From Bettongia penicillata ogilbyi (Eukaryota; Chordata; Mammalia; Diprotodontia; Potoroidae): DNA of 64,000 nucleotides. The notes under the pieces are model-generated. The model saw nothing but the letters and a program-made list of their open reading frames with translations, was not told the origin of the DNA and ran no database searches. The position numbers and the translations under genes are program-made. This document shows, piece after piece, positions 10,960 through 20,945 of the stretch. Numbering within the stretch: the first letter of the stretch is position 1; each line of letters opens with the position of its first letter. The stretch covers positions 4,228,841 to 4,292,840 of the forward strand of contig JAJHZJ010000252.1 of the NCBI GenBank assembly GCA_023548195.1, given 5' to 3'.

Positions 10960-11275
10960 TTGTGAAATAAGGAATAAAAACAACCAGTAAATCAGGATTA
11001 AGGCTCTATCAGACCATCATCAATGAGCCTTTTAAACAGTTTACTAACTCACGCTACAGGACAAACTTACCTGTCATGTCTATTGCAATCCACCTGCACT
11101 GCAGGGTTTTGCTATGATGAATGCCTCAGCGCAATCATGTTGCATCATGGTACATTGTGTGACCTAATTAGGTTTCATCAGCTGTGGAAGATGTGATCAC
11201 CACTTGGAGACTGTTACCAGAAAACCACAACACAATCAAATATCCTTGGAATACCTTGAACTTTGTGGTAAAAGT
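10960..11275. promoter_or_regulatory. Candidate conserved noncoding element / enhancer
   Basis: Repeat-free, high-complexity block with clustered factor-type words. It has a perfect 12-bp palindrome ACCTAATTAGGT at 11162-11173 (TAATTA homeodomain core), a CAGCTG E-box at 11179-11184, an ATTGCAAT palindrome at 11082-11089 (C/EBP- or POU-like) and a CACCTG E-box at 11091-11096. No open frame spans it. This texture is typical of developmental enhancers, but conservation was not tested. Confidence 0.38.
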
Positions 11276-11294
11276 AAATGCCTGTTAGGGGAAT

Positions 11295-11470
11295 AGTTAG
11301 CTGAAAGAGACCTCAAAGAGAATTTAATTCAATCCCCTCATTGAAAGATGAGAAAAGTTAGACCCAGAACAGTGAAGGGACTGGTCCAAGGTCGCCCAGG
11401 TGATAAGGAACAGAGATGCTACTAGAACCTATACCTTTGACTCAGTTTGGAGCTCTTTTCACTATAACAT
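11295..11470 (-). repeat. MIR/MIR3-like SINE
   Basis: 'cctcaaagagaatttaattcaatcccctca', 'aagatgagaaaagttagacccag' and 'ggtccaaggtcgcccaggtgat' match the antisense MIR3-type order. It is quite diverged. Confidence 0.6.
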
Positions 11471-11569
11471 GCCTCATCTAATAAGAAAAACTCTAGCCTT
11501 TAGAACACAGGAATCAATGCCTGCTTTGCCCCACCTGTTTAACAAAATAAATATAAATACAATAGAACA

Positions 11570-11797
11570 TTGTCACTGCTGTTCGGTTGTCTCTGACTTG
11601 CTTGGTAAAAGTCCTGGAGAGGTTTGCCAATTCCTTCTCCAATGTGTCCTCATTTTACAGATGAGGAACTCAGGCAAATAAGGGCTAAGTGATTTGTCCA
11701 CGGTCACACAGTTAGTAAATGTCTGGGGCTAAATTTGAACTCAGATCTTCCTGACTCCACGTGTGTTGCACTATCCACTATACCACCTAGCTGCCCC
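11570..11797 (-). repeat. MAR1-type SINE
   Basis: Antisense copy from the tail 'ggttgtctctgacttgcttgg' and 'ggagaggtttgccaattccttctcc', through 'cattttacagatgagga', to the head 'cacctagctgcccc'. The tail shows a small deletion in the 'gaccccatttggggttttc' segment. Confidence 0.9.
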
Positions 11798-12024
11798 ACA
11801 ATAGGATGTGGTTTTCTAAGTCAGTATGTGGCCCATAAGGGTCTGTCTATACAGTTTAGTGGCTACTTGAGTTTTGACACCACTGTTTAATTCTATTGGG
11901 TATACAGACAATAGTATGGATGAAGATGTAATTTTTAGATTTTCCTAATAGACCAGATATAACCATACCAAAAATATACACCAGCAGGATATTGTCAAAA
12001 ATTACTGTATCAGAATTCAAGACA

Positions 12025-12175
12025 AGTGCATTTGTGACCCAGCTCAGACACTCACTGGTTGTGTGATAATAGACAAATCTCTTCAACTCACTGAGCAGCT
12101 GACTTCTCATCTGTCCCATTTTCACAGCCTGCCTCACAGGGTGGCTATTAGGACAGAATGCTATACATCTTCATG
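12025..12175 (+). repeat. MIR SINE (degraded)
   Basis: 'tttgtgacccagctcagacactcactggttgtgtgataatagacaaatc' followed by a diverged core and 'cctgcctcacagggtggctattagga'. Confidence 0.6.
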
Positions 12176-12254
12176 CAGTAGTGAAATGTGAATTTGGTTA
12201 TCAGCAAATGTTGTCACCAAATGCTGCCCCCACACTCTTTTGAGCTCCATGGGT

Positions 12255-12575
12255 TTGCTGGAGTTCCTGCGTCCAGAGACCAGGAATGCTCTGACCCCAC
12301 TCACCTTGCTTTCTCGGTTTTCTTCAAGACAACTCAGAGACTACCTTCTCCAGGAGGCTTTTTCCCATCCACTTTTCCAAGTATCTTACTGCTGAGATGA
12401 CCTTCCATTTACTTGGTCTGTATCTTGTATGCCCATAGTCATTTGCAAGTTATCTCCTGCGTTAAGATGTGAGCTCCTTATGATCCAGGATTGTATTTTG
12501 CCTTTCTTTGTATCTCTCGCACTTAGCGCATTTCCTGGCACATAGTAGGAGCTTAATCAATAAAATTCTGTCATC
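12255..12575 (+). repeat. L2 LINE 3' end
   Basis: L2 3' end: 'cttgctttctcggttttc', 'ctccaggaggctttttccc', 'gatgtgagctccttatgatccaggattg', and the terminal 'tttcctggcacatagtaggagcttaatcaataaa'. Confidence 0.82.
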
Positions 12576-13574
12576 CTACTGTGTATAACATAGTTATATG
12601 GTAACTATTCTTAGATTGTTGATTATAATAGAGAGAACTAGAACCCCTGATGGAAGGGGGCCATGTCTTCTTTCCCCTTGTACCCTCCCCCCACTCCAGC
12701 AGACAACTCTATGGATAGTAAATATCCACCAAATATCTGGTAAGTAGAATAATGTCTATCTCATAGACCTGCAGGCTCAGCCAACACATTGAGCAAGGGA
12801 TCATTGTTCTGCCTCATGGGTTCAACCCTGGTATCCCAACACAGAAAGAAAACACCCTAAACTCACTGCTTGCTAAACAGCAAGAGCAATTTCTCTGACA
12901 CTTCATTTATCAAACCAGAGGGAATTAGGCAGATTTTGAAAGAGAAAATCCTGGTTATTGTCTTGTAATTCCAACGATTTCCTCCCAACCTCCTCGTCCT
13001 CCTGGAGGAACATTACTAAACCTGTTATACATGGTTATGAGGGGTAAGTAAGGGCAGAGGAAGAGCATGATGCTCCAGATTCCTCATTGCTGCCAAACTT
13101 GCAGGATTTCATACCTGAAGCTTTTGATTCAGGGCCAAGTTATCCATGACTCAAAGGGGAAGATCCTGCCAGCACCTACTAGGCCAGTATGTCGGGCATG
13201 AGGTAAGCAGAAATTTTAATAAACAGTGGAAAATACAATTAGCAGCTTTATCTCTCTGCTCCATTTTCTGGCTGTACCATGACTCAGATGTTAGCGTATG
13301 TAGGTCTGACCTGTGGAACAGAAAGTACAGTCACCAAGGAGGTGCCAGGGGAGATGTCGGCAATGTAGTTGGATCCCATTCTGCCATTATCTTTGTCTTG
13401 TGATCTTGGACAATCAGTTTAGTTGTGGTTGGTTTTTAATTTCTTATTCTAAACTTAGGAAAGACCAAATAAAAATGGGTATTTACATATGCAGAATGGA
13501 GTAGGGAAAAGAAGAAGATTGAACATGAAACTGAGAATCTGTTATATGTAGCTTCCTTTTCTTCTTAAATGTAA
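12576..13574. other. Repeat-poor stretch, no gene seen
   Basis: No interspersed repeat is recognised. The part at 12930-13420 is high-complexity and repeat-free, and includes short frames (85 and 63 codons) without a domain. It is a candidate for noncoding conservation testing only. Confidence 0.35.
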
Positions 13575-13835
13575 AAAACAAAATATAGCTAACATTTGTG
13601 TAGTACTCACTCTGTACTGACACTGTGCTAAATGCTTTACAAGTATTTCTTATTTAAACCTCACAACAAACTGAAGTCCTATTATAATTATCATTCCTAT
13701 TTTACAGGAAATTGAGGTAGGCAGGGGTGAAATGACTTGCCCAGGGCCAGGCAGCTAGTAAGTGTCTGAGGAGAGATTGGAACTCAGGTCTTCCTGACTC
13801 CAGGCCCAGCACTCTATCCACTTCCCACCTGCCTA
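13575..13835 (-). repeat. MIR SINE
   Basis: Almost full antisense MIR: 'gacactgtgctaaatgctttacaagtatt', 'cctattttacaggaaattgaggtaggcag', 'gcccagggccaggcagctagtaagtg', 'cttcctgactccaggcccagcactctatccact'. Confidence 0.92.
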
Positions 13836-13931
13836 TTTTCAAACAGTCTTGTCTGTGATTTCCATTCTATTTTCATCTGTGTGTTTTTAAAAATACTTTA
13901 ATGACTTTTTCTTGTTTTTCCTTTTCTTTTT

Positions 13932-13990
13932 CCTTCCTTCCTTCCTTCCTTCCTTCCTTCCTTCCTTCCTTCCTTCCTTCCTTCCTTCCT
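13932..13990. repeat. (CCTT)n microsatellite
   Basis: About 14 perfect CCTT units. It makes the artefactual poly Glu-Gly-Arg-Lys minus frame at 13873-14184. Confidence 0.96.
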
Positions 13991-14224
13991 CTTTTTTTTT
14001 TGTGGGGAGGAGGGTTGACTTTTGCATCCTCTATCCCTAGCTCCCTTCTCCTTCTTAGCCATTCCCACTGTAAAAAAGAAAGAAAAAAAAACTTATAATA
14101 AGTAGGCATAGTCAAGACAAAAGCAAATTTCTCAATTGACTGTGCCTGAACAGTATGTCTTACTTTGCATCTTGAGTCTGTCACCTTTCAGAAAGGAGGT
14201 GAGTAGCTTTCTTCTTCAGCCCTC

Positions 14225-14565
14225 TAGAATGGTGGTTGATCATTGCACTGAGTAGTGCTTAAATCCTTCAAAGTTGTTTTTCTTTATAATACCATTGCTT
14301 GCACGGTTCTGCTTATCTCATTTGACATGAATTCATACATGTCTTCCTAGGTTTCTCTGAAACTTACTCTTTCATCAGTTCTTATGATGCAATAACCTAC
14401 AGCTAATTCCTATGTCATTTTTTTTCAGCCATTCCTCCTTGATTTCTAAGACTTTGCCATAAAGAATCTCCATATGTATACATATATTTTGGTACATATG
14501 GCTTCTTTTCTTCTTTCTTTGGTTTCTTTGGGATATAAACATATCCCAAATAAGGCTATTTAAAT
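14225..14565 (-). repeat. L1 3'-end relic (antisense)
   Basis: Pyrimidine-rich antisense sequence with 'tcagccattcctccttgatt', the counterpart of the conserved 'cattccccaattgatgggcatcc' block of L1 3' ends (clearer at 58.8 kb), and 'ttggtttctttgggatataaac'. Much diverged. Confidence 0.55.
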
Positions 14566-14789
14566 TTGAATACCCTCATTTTCCCAAGCTCTAAAATAAG
14601 GGTCTTGGACTCATTCAACAATTCATCTGAAAGAGTCTTGGACATTTCATTGGATTTCTCATTCGAGATGAGTCTACAATGTCATAACGGTAGCCAATAA
14701 AGCTTCTATGAATTCAGGCTACTTTAAGATAAGAACACTCACCAGCACTTGGGGCAGATGGGAAGAGGTAATCTCATTTGACTTCCACC

Positions 14790-15255
14790 TCCATTCACAG
14801 TATTCCATTCAATTCTAGGAGCCACATTTTTAAAAGGACACTGATAGGTTATAGAGTGTCCAGTGGGGGATGATGACCGGTATGTCATTGGCCTTGAGAT
14901 CATGCTGCATAAGGCTCAACTGAAGAAACTTGGGATGTTAATCCTGGGAAAGAGAAGATTTGAGATGGTGGATGATGTTTGTCTTCAAATATCTGAAAGA
15001 CATTAGACTTGTTTTGTTCATCCCTAGAGGACAGATGTAGTAGCAGGAGTACAAGTAGCTTGAAGGCAAAATTAGGCAAGCTTCCTGAACAATCAGTCAA
15101 AAACTGGAACAGGCTGCTTGGGGAGGTCTTCAGGCAAAGGCAAGATGACTATTTGTTAAGGAGGTTTTAGAGCAGAATCTTATTCAAGGATGAGCTGGTT
15201 TAGATGGCTTCTGAAGTCCTTTCTAGTGCTGGGATTCTGAGGCTCTTCCAGCACT
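14790..15255 (+). repeat. CR1/L3 LINE 3' region
   Basis: The collinear order of CR1/L3 3' landmarks is visible: 'gaagaaacttgggatgttaatcctgggaaagagaag', 'gtcttcaaatatctgaaagacattagacttgttttg', 'aaactggaacaggctgcttggggagg', and the terminal 'gatggcttctgaagtcctttctagtgctgggattctga'. The 66-codon minus frame here is antisense noise. Confidence 0.82.
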
Positions 15256-15562
15256 AACATTCTTTAGATGTGGAGGGGGATAGAAGTGGGAGTGGAGGGG
15301 CTTTGAATTATGGATTGGTTTCCAAAGTAGTGCCTTGTTTTCTCAGACAAATTCTGAACTTCTCTGAAGGAACAGAAGTCCTGCCGGAAAGATCCCTGTC
15401 CTGTTTTATAAATGGAAGGTTACCAAAATAAAACAAACAAAAAGAGTTTTATAGTTTCCCTTTATGTGTTGCCTTCCCCCATTAAAATGTAATCTCCACC
15501 TTTCAGTAAGAAGTAACTAGCTTTTGTGATACAATATTTACTAATTAGATCCAATATGGGAA

Positions 15563-15795
15563 GCTAGGTGGGGCAACAAATGGAGTGCCAGGCCTGGAAT
15601 CAGGAAAACTCAACTTTCTGAGTTCAAATCTGGCCTCAGACACTTACTAGCTGTGTCAGCCTGGACAAGTCACTTGATCCTGCTTGCCCCACTTTCCTCA
15701 GCTGGAGAAGGATGGCAGACTACTCCAGTTTCTTTGCCAAAAAAACCCCAAATAGGGTCATGAAGAGACAAAACCAGTACAAAACACAGCCAGTA
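15563..15795 (+). repeat. MAR1-type SINE
   Basis: Sense copy: head 'gaagctaggtggggcaac', box-B-like 'gagttcaaatc', 'cagacacttactagctgtgt', core 'cactttcctcagctggagaagg', and tail 'agtttctttgcc ... aaccccaaatagggtcatgaagaga'. Confidence 0.92.
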
Positions 15796-16048
15796 GTCAG
15801 CAACCCTGATGGTGAAGTAAAAAAATGGCGATAAGAGGGTCCTTTGAGTTTCTTGGTTTTTTGTTTTGTTTTATTTTTATATTATTTGCTAAGAAATAGA
15901 AGACTTGTCATCTGTCAACCACCAGGCCCAAAGATGACTGGCTGGGGCTGGCTTACTGTAATGACTGCTTAGGGAGATGTACTGGAGCAGCCTGGCTTGG
16001 ACGTTCAATGAGAATACTGGCATCTCTTTTTCTTTCTCTTTCATACAG
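15796..16048. other. Repeat-free sequence upstream of a candidate splice acceptor
   Basis: No repeat is recognised. It ends in a strong pyrimidine tract, 'tctttttctttctctttcatacag', at 16025-16048. A branch-point-like 'ctgtaatgac' lies at about 15956-15965. Confidence 0.35.
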
Positions 16049-16224
16049 GAAAGCTTTTTGCAAAGTGAATTGGCTCCATTTGTTCCGTGATAACACAAAA
16101 CCCTGCTTTCAGGTCCAGTTTACCTCTCATCAGCAAAGGCTATTGTCTCCAGTCACAAAATGCCTGGATTTCATTCTCACTGCTTGCTCTCCCTGACTGC
16201 AGGAGGCCCCGGCAACCATCTTAG
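16049..16224 (+). ncRNA. Candidate noncoding exon flanked by strong splice-like signals
   Basis: A 176-bp repeat-free segment lies between a long polypyrimidine tract plus CATACAG (AG at 16047-16048) and a consensus-like donor TTAG/GTAAGG (GT at 16225-16226). No reading frame crosses the whole segment: the longest stops with TGA near 16194-16196. If real, it would therefore be an untranslated or long-noncoding-RNA exon. Such pairs also arise by chance in 64 kb, and transcript evidence is absent. Confidence 0.22.
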
Positions 16225-16494
16225 GTAAGGCAGGTAAGGGAGATTTGGGATTCATGGGGAAAGATGATTTTATTTTTGCGTACATTCCAAAATACAGGGT
16301 TTAATGAACCCAGAACAATGTCGAGACCCGTTTTCTGGGGCTAAAGTAGCTTTTACACCAAATGACATTTCACATTCATTTGGAGCAACCCTTCAGTGAG
16401 GCATGTCCTTCTCCAAAACCCAAGAATGGTGTTTGGGCTCAAAGGCGCTGCTGAGCCTTCTGGACTTGCTAAACAAGTCTCCTCTTGAACACTT
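16225..16494. other. Unassigned repeat-free stretch
   Basis: No gene or repeat is seen. Confidence 0.4.
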
Positions 16495-16690
16495 AATAAT
16501 AATAACTAGTATTAGTAGTGCTTTAAGTTTAGTAAAGTGCATTATATATTTTATCTCATTTTATCTTTATAGCAACCCTATGAGATAGGTGCTCTCGTTC
16601 CCCAGGTTCAGAGGTTAAGTGACTTGCCCAGTATCACAAGTATCTGAAATAGGATTTGAACTTGGGTTTCCCTGATTCCAAGTACAATAC
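16495..16690 (-). repeat. MIR SINE
   Basis: Antisense MIR: 'attatatattttatctcattttatctttatagcaaccctatgagataggtgct', 'gaggttaagtgacttgcccagtatcacaagt', 'tttgaacttgggtttccctgattcc'. Confidence 0.85.
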
Positions 16691-17880
16691 ACATGCAATT
16701 CATTATTATTTATTATAATATTATTCTCATGTATCCTAAAGTAGACCAGGCCCCAAACCAGATTCCTGTGTCTTTCCTTTACTCAGAAGCAGATTACCTG
16801 GGTTTATGCTGGTCTGGGTTTCAGTTTCTTTCTTTGTAAAATATTTGGGAGTGATCTGGGGAACAGGCAGAGGTACTGGAGTCAGTTTTATTAATTTATG
16901 AGAGCCCATTATTAAATTTTCAGGGTGAGCATTTAGGTCTCAGAAATTTAGGGATTAAATTTTTGTTTTGTTAAGTGTCTGGATTTAAGAAAATGATGGA
17001 GACAATATTATTAACGCATACTACACTTAAAAGTGTATCATCATGCTTTATTTTCCCCCCGGAGAACTATTTACCAACACATTCCTTTGAGTAGGAATTC
17101 AAACCTCTAAGATCTTGTTCCAGCTTTAAAGGATGATAACTCCATCTTTCTGTGGTTTCTGTTAGTGTCTCATATGTTAGCATTCAGCCTTCACACATGA
17201 CAATGTTGCTTTACCTTCCTGATGACCCAAAGGGCATCATTCAGAAGGACTCAGGGGTAAATATTTTAAGAGAACACCTCAGGGTCCATTCTTCCAGAGC
17301 AGGCTCAGACGACATGATGGACTGACTTCTTGACTGTTCAAAAACATGCCAAAAGTGCAGAGATGTAACCAAGATGGAGTCTCAAATGTTTTTTCCCAAG
17401 TCTAAAACATAGGAAGAGGGGTCGGTTGTGAAAGTCTGAAGACTGCTATCATTGTGTCATCCAGTCTGACCCTGCTTCCTCATCCTCTCCCATTCCTAGG
17501 ATCCCATAGTACGAGCCTCACCCTCCTAGTACCTGCTGGCACTGCCTGTGTCTGTGCAGACCTGGGTGGGACTCTCTGGGGGCGGAACCCCACAGTCTCC
17601 TAGTACAGAGACTCTACTGCCCCTCTCTGCCCCATCAGACTGTGCTGGGCTGTGCTCTGGCTTCTCCCAACTGGTTTTGCCCCAGGTGAAAGAAATAGTA
17701 GTCATAGATTTGAACAACGGATATCTAGTAACAGAGAAGAAGTATAAGCCATTGCGGCTGAGTGCCTGAATTTCTCCTCCAGTAAATCCTTTCATCTTTT
17801 TGGGTTCCCTCCTTTCTCAGTTTCCATTACATCTCAGTGTTTTGGTTCTTTAATCTTTGGTACTTAAAGAGCAAAGAATA
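16691..17880. other. Unassigned stretch with a small orphan frame
   Basis: No repeat is recognised in most of it. A 73-codon plus frame at 17548-17769 starts MSVQTWVGLSGGG and ends KKYKPLRLSA. An 89-codon minus frame overlaps it, and neither matches a family I recognise. The 17470-17790 block is GC-richer than its surroundings. I do not call it a gene. Confidence 0.3.
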
Positions 17881-17884
17881 GATT

Positions 17885-18025
17885 AATCAATAAACATTGA
17901 TGAAGTGCCCACTATGTGCTAGGCACCATACTTTGCACTGGGATACAAAAAAATGCAAAAGACAGTACCTGCCCTGAAGTACTTACAGTCTAGTGGAGGA
18001 GACAACATGGAAACAAACATATCAA
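17885..18025 (+). repeat. Dispersed 'catttattaagtgcctactatgtgcc' repeat fragment
   Basis: 'cataaacattgatgaagtgcccactatgtgctaggcac', 'gggatacaaaaaaatgcaaaagacagtacctgccctgaagtacttacagtctagtggaggagacaacatggaaacaaac' is collinear with the copies at 26.6, 31.1 and 47.0 kb. The family name is not certain. Confidence 0.8.
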
Positions 18026-18190
18026 AGATCTAGAGCTGGAAGGGGCTTCAATGTATCTTGTCCAACCTTTTCAATTTATAGAGGGAGAAACTGAGGCCCA
18101 GGAAAGTTCAAATACTTTCTTAAGACCACATAGATCTTAAAATAGCAGAGCTCTCAGATCTTGTGATCCAGAAAGCTTTCTACTCTATAT
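18026..18190 (-). repeat. MIR3-like SINE
   Basis: 'gatctagagctggaaggggcttcaatg', 'aatttatagagggagaaactgaggcccagg', 'cagagctctcagatcttgtgatcc'. It matches the antisense MIR3-type order. Confidence 0.7.
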
Positions 18191-18304
18191 ATTTGTTATC
18201 TTCTTCCTGACTTCTGCTCTTCTTATCAACCATTTATTATGAGCATTACTGAGGTTCAACAATCTTTACTTAAAGAGCTCTTCACAATTTAAGCAATAGT
18301 GGCA

Positions 18305-18367
18305 GTTAGGTGACTCAGTGCGTAGAGCACCAGGCCTGGAGGACTCCAAGTCACTTAACTCTCCTAA
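18305..18367 (+). repeat. MAR1-type SINE, internally deleted head fragment
   Basis: Head 'ggcagttaggtgactcagtgcgtagagcaccaggcctgga' is followed directly by 'gtcacttaactc', so the box-B region is missing. Confidence 0.75.
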
Positions 18368-18404
18368 CCCCCCCACTCCCAACTCCCCCCAGCCCCCTAC
18401 CCCC
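18368..18404 (-). other. C-rich tract; G-quadruplex pattern on the minus strand
   Basis: C runs of 7, 3, 6, 5 and 5 are separated by 2-4 bases. The minus strand therefore carries a strong G-quadruplex pattern and the plus strand an i-motif pattern. It sits at the broken end of a SINE fragment. Confidence 0.55.
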
Positions 18405-18516
18405 ACAAAGTCTGTTTTCTTCTTAAAGAAGTCATCCGGTCCCATGGTTTTAACTATTTAAACTCATGGTTTAAATAGCAAATATTTAGCAACCAACTTT
18501 GCCAGGAAGGGGATGA

Positions 18517-18519
<3 letters not shown>

Positions 18520-18549
<30 letters not shown>
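18520..18549. repeat. (TG)n microsatellite
   Basis: About 14 uninterrupted TG units. Confidence 0.95.
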
Positions 18550-18551
<2 letters not shown>

Positions 18552-18729
18552 TATAATCATGACATGCTTTTAAGTTCAATTAGCATTATTAACTTTTCCT
18601 CCATCATTTTCTTAAGCCTAGATAGTCAATGAAACAATTAATCAAGGCCTGATTTGTAGTGTTTGTTAACTTCAACTGAAAATTTAAGAATCAGCCCTCA
18701 TGAATTAGTGTGAGCTGACCTCAGTATCC

Positions 18730-19210
18730 TCCCCCCTTGCATTAACTAGTACCTCTATATTATTAATTCCCAAATTTAGATTCCTCAGCCCCAATTTTTA
18801 CCACATCTCCAACCTTCAGCATTTCCACTTGAATTTCTCGATGTTGCCTCATTCTCAACATTTTACAAAACAAATTCCCCATCTGTTCCCTCCCCACCCC
18901 AAGGTGATCTCCTTCACTTCCTGGGGAGCATCCATTCCTATTCATTTCAATGACACTGTCTTTCTAGCAGTAGCTAAAGCTCAAAACCTTATCATCTTGC
19001 TTGACTCCCCTCTCTCTTTTTCCTCTCTCCCCACTCAAGTTGATACTATTGTCAATCACCTTACTTCAATACTATAGTAGTTGACCTGGTCTCCCTGACT
19101 CTAGGTTTCCCTTACACCAATCCGTGTTGTGCAATGTCACCAGACTAATTATCCTAAAGACCTTCAATGGCTCCCCATTGCTCACAAGTTTTAAGAGACA
19201 TCTCAGCTTC
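18730..19210 (+). repeat. L2 LINE (upstream part of 3' region)
   Basis: L2 landmarks are visible: 'agttgacctggtctccctgactctagg', 'caccagactaattatcctaaagaccttcaatggctccccattgctcac'. The 82-codon plus frame 18829-19077 lies within it and is not a gene. Confidence 0.7.
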
Positions 19211-19604
19211 AGTCGAGCACAAGTCTCCAGCAGGGTGACCTTACCAGGTGAGAACTCTCACTGATTCAGATAAAAATGTAAAGTCACAGTATTAGTGACA
19301 TAGGAGGAACAAGACAGAGAAGGAAGGCAGTCAAGTGGTTCAGCCCCATCTGGACCATGATAACAGCTCAGACCAGAGGCAAAGAAAACAGTCATTCTTC
19401 AGTCATAGACTCTCAGGGTAGTCATGATGCCCTCCCTGTATATTGATGACTCAGAGGTGTTCAAGGAAGAATAGATTATAACTCAATTACAGTTTCACCC
19501 TTTTTCTCTGACTGCTAAGAATATTTGACAACTAGATTTTCCTTTCTTTTTAAAAAAAATTTTTTTTCTTTTTCTTTTTTTCTTTTTTAGAGGTGGGAAG
19601 GCAA
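19211..19604. other. Unassigned stretch
   Basis: No repeat family is recognised. A T-rich run lies at about 19550-19590. Confidence 0.35.
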
Positions 19605-19722
19605 GGCAATTGGGGTTGCCCAAAGCCAAGCAGTTAATAAGTGTCAGGTGTCTGAGGCCATAGCTGAACTAATGGTCTCCTGACTCCAGGACCAGTGCTC
19701 TATTTACCTAGTTGCCCCCTTT
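19605..19722 (-). repeat. MIR-type SINE (head half)
   Basis: 'ggttgcccaaagccaagcagttaataagtgtcaggtgtctgaggcca', 'gactccaggaccagtgctctatttacctagttgcccc': antisense MIR/MAR1 head half. Confidence 0.8.
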
Positions 19723-19931
19723 CTTTTATTACATATTGTTTTGTGTCCTGAGGAAATATTTTTTGCACAAATGAATTTGTGTATCTGCTATCCCTAGCAG
19801 CAGAAGAACACATTGAGTTGAGGCTTGCTTTAAATTGTTATTACCTCAAAATAACTATGTTTCAGCTGGGAGTAGTTTAGGGGGTACTGTGAATGAAGGA
19901 AGGAAATAAGCATTTATTTAAATGTCTAAGT

Positions 19932-20132
19932 CAGGAGTGGGGAGCCTGAAGCTTGAAGGCCATACATGGCCCTCTAGGTCCTCAAGGGCAACCCTTTGAT
20001 TGAATTCAAAGTTCACAGAACAAACCCCCTTAATAAAAGGATTTGTTCTGTAAAACTTGAACTCGGTCAAAAGGCCGCACCCAAGGAGCTAGAAGACCAC
20101 ACGTGGCCTCCAGGCCACAGGTTCCCCATTTG
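19932..20132. mobile_element. Palindromic hAT-type MITE, copy 1
   Basis: A 201-bp near-palindrome. Its start, CAGGAGTGGGGAGCCT, pairs with an eroded end, and internal arms such as 'ccctctaggtcctcaagg' and 'ggatttgttctgtaaaactt' read as inverted complements about a centre near 20032. The flanking 8-bp direct repeat is GTCTAAGT (19924-19931) and GTTTAAGT (20133-20140), with one transition. An 8-bp duplication and CAGGGG-type ends are hallmarks of hAT transposons. It has no coding capacity, so it must have been mobilised in trans. Confidence 0.88.
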
Positions 20133-20311
20133 GTTTAAGTGCTTTACAAATATTATCTCATTTGATTCTCTAAATAATCTTTGGAGGTAGGTGCTATTAT
20201 TAGCCCCATTTTATAATTGAAGAAACCAAGCAAATACAAGGTAGGTGACTTGCCCAGGGTCATACAGCTGGTAAGATCTTGGTTCCAGGTCCAACCCTTT
20301 ATGCATCTATC

Positions 20312-20660
20312 TTGATGATGTGGATAGGAACAGCGCCCTAAGAATTAAAATAATGTTGATTGACTTTGCGAAGACCTTGGTGCCCTAAAGTCTCTCTTTA
20401 CCAAAATTTCCCCTTATCCTGGACCATATAATTCCCTTGTCCCCACCCTTCATCCTGGGGAAACATAAAATTCCCTAAATCCTAAAATCATCCTACATAA
20501 ATCTGGTCCTTTTCCTATCCCATTGCCTTTGTTTACCTCCTTGCTAAATCTCAGGCCTGCTGCTTTTGCATCAATAAAGCACCCAGTGGCTACAGAGGTC
20601 TAAGTGAATTCATTCACATTTTGAACCAACTCTCCCATCTCTCTCTCTTCAACACCGACA
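20312..20660 (+). mobile_element. Solo LTR of an endogenous retrovirus (probable)
   Basis: A 349-bp segment inserted in a MIR. It is flanked by TATC at 20308-20311 and 20661-20664, and the MIR sequence continues across the gap. It ends in CA, though the first bases read TTGATG and not a clean TG. AATAAA at 20573-20578 is about 85 bases before the end, consistent with an LTR polyadenylation signal. No internal viral genes are present. Confidence 0.62.
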
Positions 20661-20689
20661 TATCACCTAGCTGCCTCAAAGATATGTTA

Positions 20690-20945
20690 TTTTTATTTTT
20701 TATAATTTTTGTCTTATATTTTATTTTTTCCAATTACATATGAAAATAATTTTTAACATTTTTTTTTCAATTTTGAGTTCCAAATTCTCTCCCTCCTCCC
20801 ACTCCTCTCCTTGGGAAGGCAAACAATTGAGGCAGAGCCAGTAGGGCAGAGAAAAGGCAAGGATTCACCTGAGCTCTCCCCAAAACCCCTTGAGAAGACA
20901 AACAGTTTGATATAGACTATACAAGAGCAGTCATGCATATATGTT
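20690..20945 (-). repeat. L1/HAL1 3'-end relic (antisense)
   Basis: 'attttttccaattacatatgaaaataatttttaacatt', 'ttttgagttccaaattctctccctcctccc', 'ccttgggaaggcaaacaattga' and 'agcagtcatgcatatatgttg' match the antisense 3'UTR of marsupial L1-type elements, as at 56.7-57.2 kb and in the HAL1 at 39.4 kb. Confidence 0.75.

Larger units (their letters stand above)
19900..20680 (-). repeat. MIR SINE interrupted twice (by a MITE and a solo LTR)
   Basis: MIR pieces lie at about 19900-19931, 20133-20311 and 20661-20680. They join into one antisense copy: 'aagtgctttacaaatattatctcatttgattctc', 'cattttataattgaagaaacc', 'cccagggtcatacagctggtaag', and finally 'cacctagctgcc' at 20664-20675 after the LTR. It is the host for the elements at 19932-20132 and 20312-20660. 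Confidence 0.85.

Noticed and set aside
17548..17769. 73-codon plus frame ending in a charged, protein-like stretch (VIDLNNGYLVTEKKYKPLRLSA)
   Set aside because: It looked domain-like but I could not match it to a family. An equally long minus frame overlaps it and no splice context supports it. A protein database search would decide.
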